DNA of 7,737 nucleotides from Planctomycetota bacterium. GTDB lineage: Bacteria; Planctomycetota; Phycisphaerae; WQYP01. The stretch spans positions 1 through 7,737 of the forward strand of contig JAKATV010000159.1 in NCBI GenBank assembly GCA_021818565.1. The letters run 5' to 3'. The notes beneath the pieces are model-generated. The model searched no databases, was not told the origin of the DNA, and saw nothing but the letters and a program-made list of their open reading frames with translations. Shown here one piece after another: positions 1 through 6,916 of the stretch (positions are counted from its first letter, which is position 1; every line of letters starts with the position of its first letter). The translations under genes and the position numbers were made by a program.

Positions 1-264
1 CCGATGTTTAATAAAATTAATGATCTCCAAATCATCCATGATCTCTTCCTGCCCTGGCCCGCCGGGAATTACCAGCACATCAAGCTTCGGGCACGACGAA
101 AGCGTCATCGTGGCAGTGAGAATCAGGCCGTGAACATCCCGTATCCGTTCGCGTGTTTTCCATAGAATATGGACCTTCGCTCCCGGTACACGCGATAAAA
201 TCTCAAATGGTCCGGTAAAATCCAACTGATCAACACCGGGGAAAATCAATACGCCAATATCCAT
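1..264 (-). CDS. DJ-1/PfpI family protein, isonitrile hydratase-like (partial)
   Basis: Only the first 88 codons are present; the C-terminus lies beyond the left edge. The protein starts MDIGVLIFPGVDQLDFTGP and later shows LDVLVIPGGPG. Both are typical of the DJ-1/PfpI (class I glutamine amidotransferase-like) fold. The N-terminus resembles bacterial isonitrile hydratases and GATase1-domain AraC regulators, which share the FPG-x-x-QLD-x-TGP pattern. Asp15 (in QLD) and Glu21 (in GPFE) sit where family active-site acidic residues are expected. The nucleophilic cysteine of the elbow would lie past the edge, so activity cannot be judged. There is no signal peptide, so it is probably cytoplasmic. 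The ATG at 264 is the only good start: no in-frame ATG, GTG or TTG lies just upstream, and a weak GAG stands 9 nt before it. It follows xfp on the same strand by 136 nt. Family assignment is secure; the substrate is not known. Confidence 0.88.
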   Translation of the reverse strand, partial: MDIGVLIFPGVDQLDFTGPFEILSRVPGAKVHILWKTRERIRDVHGLILTATMTLSSCPKLDVLVIPGGPGQEEIMDDLEIINFIKHR

Positions 265-281
265 AACCGTACACTCTAACG

Positions 282-377
282 CTACAGTTCCTTTCGGAAT
301 ACCATCTCCTTGAGGTACGCCATCATCGCCGCTTCTTGATGTGGTCCAAAATCATCCCGGCTCGCCTGGATCGTCAT
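282..377 (-). CDS. Possible 31-residue small protein between xfp and the DJ-1/PfpI gene
   Basis: An ATG at 377 opens a 31-codon frame ending in TAG at 284-282, 17 nt before the DJ-1/PfpI start. The product begins MTIQASRDDFGPHQE and ends AYLKEMVFRKEL, so its second half looks like a short charged amphipathic helix. Codon third positions in the second half look coding-like (GCG, CTC, AAG, GAG, CTG). Against it, there is no Shine-Dalgarno sequence before the ATG, and the start codon lies inside a strong predicted hairpin (362-384). The frame differs from both xfp and the DJ-1/PfpI gene. It also stays open upstream into the last codons of xfp, where a GTG could serve as an alternative start. I do not recognise a family. 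It could be a genuine small protein, the 3' remnant of a lost gene, or chance. Confidence 0.3.
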   Translation of the reverse strand: MTIQASRDDFGPHQEAAMMAYLKEMVFRKEL

Positions 378-384
378 CCGGCGA
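362..384 (-). terminator. Strong hairpin just after xfp, possible terminator or processing element
   Basis: Read on the minus strand, TCGCCGGAT and ATCC-A-GGCGA pair as a nine-base-pair stem with one bulged A, closed by a four-base GACG loop. It begins 16 nt after the last base of the xfp stop codon. This suits a transcript-end or mRNA-stabilising hairpin for the glgP-ackA-xfp transcript. No uridine tract follows directly; the nearest is a run of four T about a dozen bases downstream. It is therefore not a textbook intrinsic terminator and may only attenuate read-through into the DJ-1/PfpI gene. The pairing is seen directly; the role is inferred. Confidence 0.45.
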
Positions 385-400
385 TTATTCTGGCAGACTC

Positions 401-2770
401 CTACGCACTGCTCCACTTCCAGTTGCGAATTTCAGGCAGGTCTTGGCCATGTTGTTGAATATACCGCTTGTGTTCAATGAGCTTATCGCGCACCATCTGC
501 TTAAGATAGGCCGCCCGTGTGCCCGCTTTTGGCACGCGATCAACCACATCCTGTACCAGATGAAATCGGTCCATATCATTAAGCACCGTCATATCAAATG
601 GCGTGGTGATAGTGCCTTTTTCCTTATAGCCGCGAACGTGAATGTTGCGATGATTGTTACGGCGGTACGTCAATCGATGAATCAACCAGGGATAGGCGTG
701 AAACGCGAAGATCACCGGTTTATCCTTTGTGAATAGAGAATCAAAATCCAAATCAGTTAAACCATGTGGGTGTTCACTTGCCGGCTGAAGCTTCATCAAG
801 TCCACCACATTAACCACCCGGATTTTCAGGTCCGGCAATTCATGCCGCAGAATGGATACCGCCGCCAGTATTTCCAATGTCGGCACATCACCGGCGCAGG
901 CCATAACCACGTCCGGATCAACGCGGTCGTCATTGCCCGCCCATTTCCAGATACCAATTCCCTCTTCGCAATGAATCGCCGCTGCATCCATGGACAGCCA
1001 CTGCGGCGATGGATGCTTCCCAGCCACGATCACGTTCACATACTGTCTGCTGCGCAGGCAGTGGTCCATCACGGAAAGCAGACAGTTGGCGTCGGGCGGC
1101 AAATAAACCCGCACCACATCCGGGCTTTTATTCATCACCACATCCAGAAAGCCCGGATCCTGATGCGTAAAGCCGTTATGATCCTGCCGCCACACATGGG
1201 ATGACAACAGATAATTCAATGATGCAATATCCGCCCTCCATGGCAGGTTGTCGGTGACCTCCAGCCACTTGGCATGCTGATTAAACATAGAGGCAACAAC
1301 ATGAATAAAAGCTTCATAACAGTTAAACACACCATGTCGTCCGGTCAGCAGATACCCCTCCATCCAGCCTTCACATTGATGTTCGCTGAGCATGGAATCC
1401 AGCACGCTGCCTGATGTCGCCAGAAATTCATCATTGGGCACGGTGCGTGCATCCCATTGGCGGTTGGTATGTTCAAAAATGGCCCCCAACCCATTGGAAA
1501 GCGTTTCATCCGGGCCAAAGAGTCGAAAATTCCGTGGTGCGCTATTAAGTTTTGCCACATCGCGCAAAAATGGCCCCAATACATGCGTGTCCCCAATGCC
1601 CATAACGCCGGGCTGCGTAACCGTCACGGCATAGTCCCGGAAGTCCGGCATGCGCAAGTCCCGCAGCAACTTGCCGCCGTTGGCATGACGGTTGGCTCCC
1701 ATACGCCGCTGTCCCTTGGGTGCCAGATCCGCTATGCCCGCCCTGAGGCGGCCCTGGTCATCAAAAAGTTCTTCCGGATGGTAGCTTTTCATCCACGCTT
1801 CCAGCATTTTGAGATGCTCAGGATTTTTCGCCGGATCAGACAAGGGCACCTGATGCGCACGGAACGTCCCTTCCACTGGCAAACCGTCAATAACCCGTGG
1901 CCCGGTCCAGCCCTTGGGAGACCGCAGAACAATCATCGGCCAACGCGGCCGCATCGTATTGCCTTGCGTGCGGGCCTCATGCTGAATTTCGCGGATACGT
2001 TCTATGGCCGAATCCAATGCTGTTGCCATGGCTTCATGCATAAGTGCCGGCTCGTGGCCTTCAACAAAACGGGGGTCCCATCCATAACCGCGCAATAACT
2101 GTTCCAATTCCTCATGTTCAATGCGGGCCAGTACCGTGGGATTGGAAATTTTGTATCCATTAAGATGCAGAATCGGCAACACCGCGCCATCCGTCCTGGC
2201 ATCGAGAAATTTATTGGAATGCCAGCTTGTCGCCAAAGGACCGGTTTCCGCTTCGCCGTCACCCACCACGCAGGCGGCAATCAGATCCGGGTTATCAAAC
2301 ACCGCCCCAAAGGCGTGGCTGATGCTATAGCCTAATTCACCACCCTCATGGATGGACCCCGGCGTTTCGGGTGCCGCGTGGCTGGGAATGCCACCGGGGA
2401 AGGAAAACTGCTTGAAGAGCCTTTTCATTCCCGCCTCATCCTGGCTGATATTGGGGTATATCTCGCTGTAAGTTCCCTCCAGATACACATTTCCCACCAC
2501 CGCCGGTCCTCCGTGGCCGGGACCCGATAGATAAATCATGTCCAGATCGTATTTGTTGATCACGCGGTTCAAGTGCGTGTAAATGAAATTCTGTCCCGGT
2601 GTTGTACCCCAATGGCCCAGCAACATCGGTTTGATATGTTCGAGTTTCAATGGTTGTTTTAATAACGGATTATCATAAAGATAAATCTGTCCTACCGAGA
2701 GATAATTGCCCGCCCGCCAATACGCATCAAGTTTGGCGAGCATTTCCTTACTGAGTGTTGTCGTGGCCAT
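401..2770 (-). CDS. xfp: Xylulose-5-phosphate/fructose-6-phosphate phosphoketolase
   Basis: This thiamine-diphosphate enzyme cleaves xylulose-5-P or fructose-6-P with Pi, giving acetyl phosphate plus glyceraldehyde-3-P or erythrose-4-P in the cytoplasm. The 789-residue length is normal for the family. The N-terminal domain has GHWGTTPGQ (62-70), SGPGHGGPA (82-90) and the phosphoketolase signature EGGELGY (142-148). The ThDP/Mg motif is GDGE (170-173) with NGYKISN (204-210). The middle domain has FGPDET (418-423), whose Glu422 is the likely cofactor-activating glutamate, and QDHNGFTHQDPG (529-540). The C-terminal domain has the usual HVRGYKEKGTITTPFDM (711-727) and ends EIRNWKWSSA. No key motif is missing and the frame is intact. 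The start is supported by AAAGGAAAG six bases before the ATG. Only 3 nt separate it from the ackA stop, so the two are almost certainly co-transcribed and perhaps translationally coupled. Which sugar phosphate is preferred cannot be read from sequence. Confidence 0.97.
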   Translation of the reverse strand: MATTTLSKEMLAKLDAYWRAGNYLSVGQIYLYDNPLLKQPLKLEHIKPMLLGHWGTTPGQNFIYTHLNRVINKYDLDMIYLSGPGHGGPAVVGNVYLEGTYSEIYPNISQDEAGMKRLFKQFSFPGGIPSHAAPETPGSIHEGGELGYSISHAFGAVFDNPDLIAACVVGDGEAETGPLATSWHSNKFLDARTDGAVLPILHLNGYKISNPTVLARIEHEELEQLLRGYGWDPRFVEGHEPALMHEAMATALDSAIERIREIQHEARTQGNTMRPRWPMIVLRSPKGWTGPRVIDGLPVEGTFRAHQVPLSDPAKNPEHLKMLEAWMKSYHPEELFDDQGRLRAGIADLAPKGQRRMGANRHANGGKLLRDLRMPDFRDYAVTVTQPGVMGIGDTHVLGPFLRDVAKLNSAPRNFRLFGPDETLSNGLGAIFEHTNRQWDARTVPNDEFLATSGSVLDSMLSEHQCEGWMEGYLLTGRHGVFNCYEAFIHVVASMFNQHAKWLEVTDNLPWRADIASLNYLLSSHVWRQDHNGFTHQDPGFLDVVMNKSPDVVRVYLPPDANCLLSVMDHCLRSRQYVNVIVAGKHPSPQWLSMDAAAIHCEEGIGIWKWAGNDDRVDPDVVMACAGDVPTLEILAAVSILRHELPDLKIRVVNVVDLMKLQPASEHPHGLTDLDFDSLFTKDKPVIFAFHAYPWLIHRLTYRRNNHRNIHVRGYKEKGTITTPFDMTVLNDMDRFHLVQDVVDRVPKAGTRAAYLKQMVRDKLIEHKRYIQQHGQDLPEIRNWKWSSA

Positions 2771-2773
2771 ACG

Positions 2774-4039
2774 TTACTTTCCTTTCATTTTTATTTTAAG
2801 CAAACCGAGTACCGACCGCGCGATCATCAGCTCTTCGTCGGTAGGTATAATGCGTACAGTTACCGCAGCCCCCGGAACTGAAATAACCGGGGCGTTCCGG
2901 GCGTTGGCCGCGAAATTAATCCGGATACCCAGGAACCCCAAATCCCGGCAGATATTCTGGCGGATCACCGGCGCGTTTTCACCAATGCCGCCGGCAAACA
3001 CCAGTGTATCCACACCGCCTAACGCCGCGGCAAAAGAGCCGATCCACTTTCTGGCTTGATAGCAGAACATGTCGATTGCCAAAGCGCACCGCTTGTCGGT
3101 GGCGCGTTTCGCCAACAGGTCACGCACATCAGGGCTTACGGCCGAAACGCCCAGCAGTCCTGATTCATGATTCACCATATTTTCAAAGTGCGCCGCCGTC
3201 ATGCCCTGCGTGCGCGAAAGGTAATTAAAAACCCCCGGGTCTAAATCTCCGCAACGGGTGCTCATCATCAAACCGGCGGCGGGGGTAAAGCCCATGCTGG
3301 TATCGATGCTTTTTCCATCGCGCACGGCCGCTAAACTGGCACCATTTCCCAGATGCGCCAGAATCACCCGGCCTTTTTCAGCGGCGGAGTCTCCCAGCCG
3401 CCGCAATTCTTCCATCAAAAACGCATAGGATAAGCCGTGAAACCCATAGCGGCGCAAGCCTTTAGCCGCATAACGCCGGGGAATCGGTAACACTTGCGCG
3501 ATCAGCGGCATGGTGTGGTGAAACGCAGTGTCAAAGCAGGCAACCTGAGGGAGTTTCGGATGCCTTTCGCGAAAGCTCCGAATAAGTTGAATTTCCCCCG
3601 GCAAGTGATCAGGATCATAAATTGCAATACGGTGTAGTTTGGCCAAAAGCGCGGCGGTGACGCGCTGCGGCTTCGAATAGCCCATCCCATGCACCACCCG
3701 ATGCCCGATGGCCCGTACATCGCCAAATTCCTTCTGTGCCCCGAGAAACTCCAGCAAAAATTCCGCCGCAGAACCATGATCCTGGGTATTTATGCTGCGG
3801 CTGATCTGCTGTCGGCCCTGTGAATCGTGGGTTATAAAACGCGTGCCGCTCTGGCCCACACGGTCAATGGTTCCACTTTTCACCCGCCTTGGTTTTCCAG
3901 TGGCTTCAAACAGTGCGAACTTGATACTGGAAGATCCCGCGTTCACAGTCAGAATCAGGGGCGGCTGATCGGGTTTGATCACCGCGTGCATGGCCCGTGC
4001 GTTGGCTTTTCCGGAAATTTTGTTGTGCTGTTGCGGCAT
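2774..4039 (-). CDS. ackA: Acetate kinase, phosphoketolase-associated
   Basis: Acetate kinase transfers the phosphoryl group of acetyl phosphate to ADP, giving ATP and acetate, and here would consume the Xfp product. Seen in order: the ASKHA phosphate-1 signature ILTVNAGSSSIK (29-40), IGHRVVHG (111-118, substrate Arg), FDTAFHHTMP (169-178, catalytic Asp), RYGFHG (197-202), HLGNGAS (229-235), DTSMGFTPAAG (246-256), STRCGDLDPG (260-269), VFAGGIGEN (347-355) and PTDEEL (399-404). All expected catalytic residues are present. Two oddities stand out. About 27 residues, MPQQHNKISGKANAR onward, precede the first beta strand, where relatives start almost directly. The usual acetate kinase HNP-x-N loop also appears as YDPDHL (141-146). 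The 421-residue length assumes the ATG at 4039, which has only a weak upstream GAG; an internal ATG at 3991 would give 405 residues. It lies 43 nt after glgP and 3 nt before xfp. Confidence 0.95.
   Translation of the reverse strand: MPQQHNKISGKANARAMHAVIKPDQPPLILTVNAGSSSIKFALFEATGKPRRVKSGTIDRVGQSGTRFITHDSQGRQQISRSINTQDHGSAAEFLLEFLGAQKEFGDVRAIGHRVVHGMGYSKPQRVTAALLAKLHRIAIYDPDHLPGEIQLIRSFRERHPKLPQVACFDTAFHHTMPLIAQVLPIPRRYAAKGLRRYGFHGLSYAFLMEELRRLGDSAAEKGRVILAHLGNGASLAAVRDGKSIDTSMGFTPAAGLMMSTRCGDLDPGVFNYLSRTQGMTAAHFENMVNHESGLLGVSAVSPDVRDLLAKRATDKRCALAIDMFCYQARKWIGSFAAALGGVDTLVFAGGIGENAPVIRQNICRDLGFLGIRINFAANARNAPVISVPGAAVTVRIIPTDEELMIARSVLGLLKIKMKGK
2777..2785 (-). promoter_or_regulatory. Shine-Dalgarno site of xfp inside the end of ackA
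   Basis: On the minus strand AAAGGAAAG ends six bases before the xfp ATG. It is built from the last sense codons of ackA (Lys-Gly-Lys), immediately before the ackA TAA. Ribosomes finishing ackA uncover or occupy this site, which fits translational coupling. It fixes the xfp start with confidence and is the best ribosome binding site in the operon. Confidence 0.75.
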
Positions 4040-4082
4040 CGACTCATTTCGCTTTCAGTCTGTGGCTCATCGGTTTGCCTAC

Positions 4083-6629
4083 CTACTTCTGCCAGACAAT
4101 ATGCCGCGATTCCATCGGCACAGTCAAGCCGGGTATGTTCGGAATAATGCGTGCGGTATAGTCCTCCGCCGGTCGTGCGGCAGAGAGTTGCGCATGATAC
4201 GCGTAGCCACCCGCTGCGCCAGTGAGCTTTCCCGTCAGCTTCATTTCCTCCCGAACCACGCCGCCTCCGTTCACGCCATTGGCAAAAAGTTCCACACGCA
4301 CCATCGCGGGGTCCAGGTCATTAAGATAAACATGGGCATCAAATATATGCCCTTCGCCGCTGGAACTGCTATGTACATCGCCAAATCGCAAACTGCCCCA
4401 TTTCTCGTTTAATATCCCTAGCACCTTGCGAAGTTCCGCACCTTTGGCTCCATGCTGGGCGGCCCGGGCCAGATAATTCTGGGCCGCCGGCAGATAATAA
4501 AGTGCCGTATACTCCCGCACCGTGCGGTTGCAGCAGAATTGCGGCGTGAGGTGCGCCATGCTGGCGCGCAGGTGCGCAACCCATGCCGTGGGAACACCGG
4601 CGGCATCGCGCGCATAAAATGTCGGAATGATTTGCTGTTCCAACAGGTCATAAAGCGCGTTGGCCTCCTGGGCGTCCCAGCCCGGATCATCGCCATGCTC
4701 CTTACCATCTCCCAAAGCCCAGCCCACTTCAGGACAGAACGCTTCCGCCCACCATCCGTCAAGTTCTGAAAGATTCAATCCGCCGTTGGCCAGTATCTTC
4801 ATGCCACTGGTGCCCGAGGCTTCCCATGGTCGTCGCGGGGTATTGATCCATACGTCCACACCCCGCGCAAGGCGCTGCGCCAGACTCATATCATAATCAT
4901 ATAAGAATGCGGCGTGTGGCCGCACATCCGGGCGGCGCATAAAGCCAATCCACTGTCGAATTGATTGCTGCCCGGCCCAATCCGCGGGATGAGCTTTTCC
5001 GGCAATAATTAACTGAACCGGATGCTGCGCATGAGTTAAAATGCGGACCAGCCTTTCCTGATCATGTAGCAGCAGATTCGGCCGTTTATACGTGGCAAAA
5101 CGCCGGGCAAACCCCAGTGTCAGCACATTGGGATCCAACAAATGCCCTGCCGCCTGCACCTCCTGATTTGAACTGCCCGAGGCCGCCAGTTGCCGTGCAA
5201 GACGGACGCGCACCTCATCAATCAGCGTATTTCGCCCGTTGGTACGTAATTCCCACAGTCGGGCATCGGGTAACTTCTGCAGCTTTTGCGTCAAAACATC
5301 CGGCTTATGCAACCAGCAGTCCGCCCCGCACTCTTTTGTCCAGAGTTCCTCCGCAGCCGCCGATTGCCACGTTGGCACATGAACGCCATTGGTGACATGC
5401 CCTATGGGCACTTCATCAATGGGCCAACGTGGGAACAGGGATGAAAACAGTGCCCGGCTCACCTGCCCATGCAGGCGGCTTACGCCGTTGGCCGCACCGC
5501 TGCCCCGCATGGCCAGATACGCCATATTAAATGGCTCGTTGCTATCCGCCGCATCGCGCCGCCCCAAGGCCAATAGATCGCCCACGGATATGCCAAGCTT
5601 CTCTGTGGCATAACGCCCCAGATATTGATTAATCAGGGTCGCTGAAAAACGGTCAAACCCCGCCGCCACCGCAGTATGCGTGGTAAATACATTACCCGCC
5701 CGCGTAACAGCTAAAGCTTCTTCGAAAGATAATCCGGTCTTTTCCTTAAAACTCCGCGCCCGCTCTAAAATTGCAAATGCGGCGTGGCCTTCATTGAGGT
5801 GGCATACCTCCGGCTTTAATCCCAATGCTTCCAACAATCTCCAGCCCCCGACTCCCAGAAGTATTTCCTGCTGAAGCCGCAATTCCGGACCGCCCCCATA
5901 AAGTTCACTGGTGATGCCGCGATGAACGGGATAATTCGCGGGATCATTGCTGTCCAGAAGATAAAGTTTTCTCTGTCCCACCTGCACCTGCCAAGCCCGC
6001 ACCCACATGGCATATCCAGGAAGCGCGATTTCCAGACGCAACCATTCCCCGTTCGCATCCCGCAACGGCGTAATCGGCAATTGGCCGGGATCATTATACG
6101 GAAACAAGGCCTGCTGGTTGCCATCGCGATCAATATGCTGACGGAAATATCCCTGCTGATACAACAAACCCACGGCCACGACTGGCACACCGAGATCACT
6201 GGCGGATTTAAGTTGATCGCCGGCCACATTCCCCAAGCCACCGGAATAGATCGGCAGCGCCTCACTTAACATGAATTCCATGCTGAAGTACGCCACGCAC
6301 GTCAAGGGAGCTTCACGATGCTCCCGCCTGAACCATGTTGGGCCATCCGCCGGCAGCTTTTGGTTTCTCAGTAACGCCTCAACCTCCGTGCAAAAGTCTT
6401 TGTTCTCCAGAAGACTTTGGAGCTTGGCCGGTGAAACCGTCTGGAGAACCAGCCACGGGTTGCGCGTTTCCGCCCACAATTCCGGTTCAAGTTGCCGCCA
6501 GATGCCATCCGCCGCCCGGTTCCAACTCCACCGCAAATCCAAAGCCAGTTCAACTAAAGCCGCATACCCCGGCATATCCATACGCAGGGCATTGGGAACA
6601 TAGGCAGGTGTCTCGCTGCGTTGTGTCAT
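4083..6629 (-). CDS. glgP: Alpha-glucan phosphorylase (glycogen/maltodextrin, GT35)
   Basis: This PLP-dependent enzyme removes glucose from the non-reducing ends of glycogen or maltodextrin with Pi, giving glucose-1-phosphate in the cytoplasm. At 848 residues it matches the bacterial alpha-glucan family phosphorylases, which carry an N-terminal DUF3417-type domain; here that is about residues 12-110, with LALDLRWSWNRAADGIW. The catalytic domain follows: YFSMEFMLSEALPIYSGGLG (114-133), CHLNEGHAAFAILERAR (276-292), TTHTAVAAGFDRF (316-328), GHVTNGVHVPTW (410-421), GFARRFATYKRPNLL (506-520), LIIAGKAHPAD (540-550), and NTPRRPWEASGTSGMK (596-611), whose Lys611 is the expected pyridoxal-phosphate Schiff-base lysine. 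DGWWAE (624-629) follows. The frame is intact. The start at 6629 fits the family N-terminus, though its ribosome binding site (GGAACGGG) is weak. It is the first gene of the glgP-ackA-xfp unit, behind a near-consensus promoter. Preference for glycogen over maltodextrin cannot be decided. Confidence 0.96.
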   Translation of the reverse strand: MTQRSETPAYVPNALRMDMPGYAALVELALDLRWSWNRAADGIWRQLEPELWAETRNPWLVLQTVSPAKLQSLLENKDFCTEVEALLRNQKLPADGPTWFRREHREAPLTCVAYFSMEFMLSEALPIYSGGLGNVAGDQLKSASDLGVPVVAVGLLYQQGYFRQHIDRDGNQQALFPYNDPGQLPITPLRDANGEWLRLEIALPGYAMWVRAWQVQVGQRKLYLLDSNDPANYPVHRGITSELYGGGPELRLQQEILLGVGGWRLLEALGLKPEVCHLNEGHAAFAILERARSFKEKTGLSFEEALAVTRAGNVFTTHTAVAAGFDRFSATLINQYLGRYATEKLGISVGDLLALGRRDAADSNEPFNMAYLAMRGSGAANGVSRLHGQVSRALFSSLFPRWPIDEVPIGHVTNGVHVPTWQSAAAEELWTKECGADCWLHKPDVLTQKLQKLPDARLWELRTNGRNTLIDEVRVRLARQLAASGSSNQEVQAAGHLLDPNVLTLGFARRFATYKRPNLLLHDQERLVRILTHAQHPVQLIIAGKAHPADWAGQQSIRQWIGFMRRPDVRPHAAFLYDYDMSLAQRLARGVDVWINTPRRPWEASGTSGMKILANGGLNLSELDGWWAEAFCPEVGWALGDGKEHGDDPGWDAQEANALYDLLEQQIIPTFYARDAAGVPTAWVAHLRASMAHLTPQFCCNRTVREYTALYYLPAAQNYLARAAQHGAKGAELRKVLGILNEKWGSLRFGDVHSSSSGEGHIFDAHVYLNDLDPAMVRVELFANGVNGGGVVREEMKLTGKLTGAAGGYAYHAQLSAARPAEDYTARIIPNIPGLTVPMESRHIVWQK

Positions 6630-6669
6630 ATCACACCCGTTCCGCGTTTCTACAAATTGCCCCGCAGCT

Positions 6670-6684
6670 CTATGCCTATCATAG
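6670..6684. repeat. Inverted repeat CTATG-N5-CATAG over the glgP -10 and start site
   Basis: Perfect five-base arms at 6670-6674 and 6680-6684 flank CCTAT. The element covers the -10 hexamer and the predicted transcript start. A regulator bound here would block RNA polymerase, so it is a candidate operator. Arms this short also arise by chance, especially around a TATGAT hexamer. A second small palindrome, TGGG-TT-CCCA, fills 6691-6700 in the promoter spacer. Confidence 0.3.
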
Positions 6685-6705
6685 CGCGGGTGGGTTCCCA
6701 GTCAA
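6678..6705 (-). promoter_or_regulatory. Sigma70-type promoter of the glgP-ackA-xfp operon
   Basis: On the minus strand TTGACT (6705-6700) and TATGAT (6683-6678) match five of six bases each of the -35 and -10 consensus, with a 16-base spacer. The predicted transcript start is near 6671, leaving an untranslated leader of about 42 nt before the glgP ATG. The DNA just upstream of the -35 (6706-6720) is nearly all A/T and could act as an UP element. The hexamers and spacing are seen directly; strength and use of the promoter are inferred. Confidence 0.65.
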
Positions 6706-6912
6706 GGAATATAATTTTTATGCTTTTTTTACCCCCGTTTGATTAATCTGCTGCTTCCTGTCCCCCGGTTTTTTCTGTTGTCTCTTTGGCCTTTAATTTA
6801 TTCCCGCGTTGCCATGGCTTTTTGTGTTTGCAGAGTTCATAATGCTTTATAGAAATAGCTGCCGCGGTTACCCGTTATCGTTTGATCTTAGCGTCTGCTG
6901 CGGCGTGTCCTC

Positions 6913-6916
6913 GGAG
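6913..6916 (+). promoter_or_regulatory. Shine-Dalgarno site of the BMP-type gene
   Basis: GGAG ends eight bases before the ATG at 6925 and is the only good ribosome binding site in this stretch. An in-frame GTG directly abuts the ATG (6922-6924) and could in principle be used, adding one residue, but the spacing favours the ATG. Confidence 0.6.

Noticed and set aside
385..579. Minus-strand 64-codon frame overlapping the end of xfp
   Set aside because: It is an alternative frame of the conserved phosphoketolase C-terminus, which ends normally at EIRNWKWSSA, so no frameshift or second protein is indicated.
1457..2098. Long plus-strand open frame (213 codons) opposite xfp
   Set aside because: It lies wholly antisense to an intact, strongly conserved phosphoketolase, has no ribosome binding site or recognisable domain, and its composition is what the reverse of xfp gives.
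4044..4070. Eight-codon minus-strand ORF (MSHRLKAK) in the glgP-ackA gap
   Set aside because: It has no ribosome binding site and no attenuator-like hairpin; an ORF this short is expected by chance.
6710..6715. Perfect TATAAT on the plus strand, facing the BMP-type gene
   Set aside because: No -35-like hexamer lies 15-19 bases upstream, there is no extended -10 TG, and it falls in the A/T-rich block better explained as upstream DNA of the glgP promoter.
6335..6742. Plus-strand open frame reaching into the intergenic region
   Set aside because: Most of it is antisense to the glgP N-terminus, it is low-complexity and Pro/Ser-rich, and its tail crosses the glgP promoter; no coding evidence.
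6862..6905. GCCGC/GCGGC pairing in the leader of the BMP-type gene, considered as a riboswitch stem
   Set aside because: Only five base pairs around a loop of over 30 bases, with no conserved purine-riboswitch core sequence.
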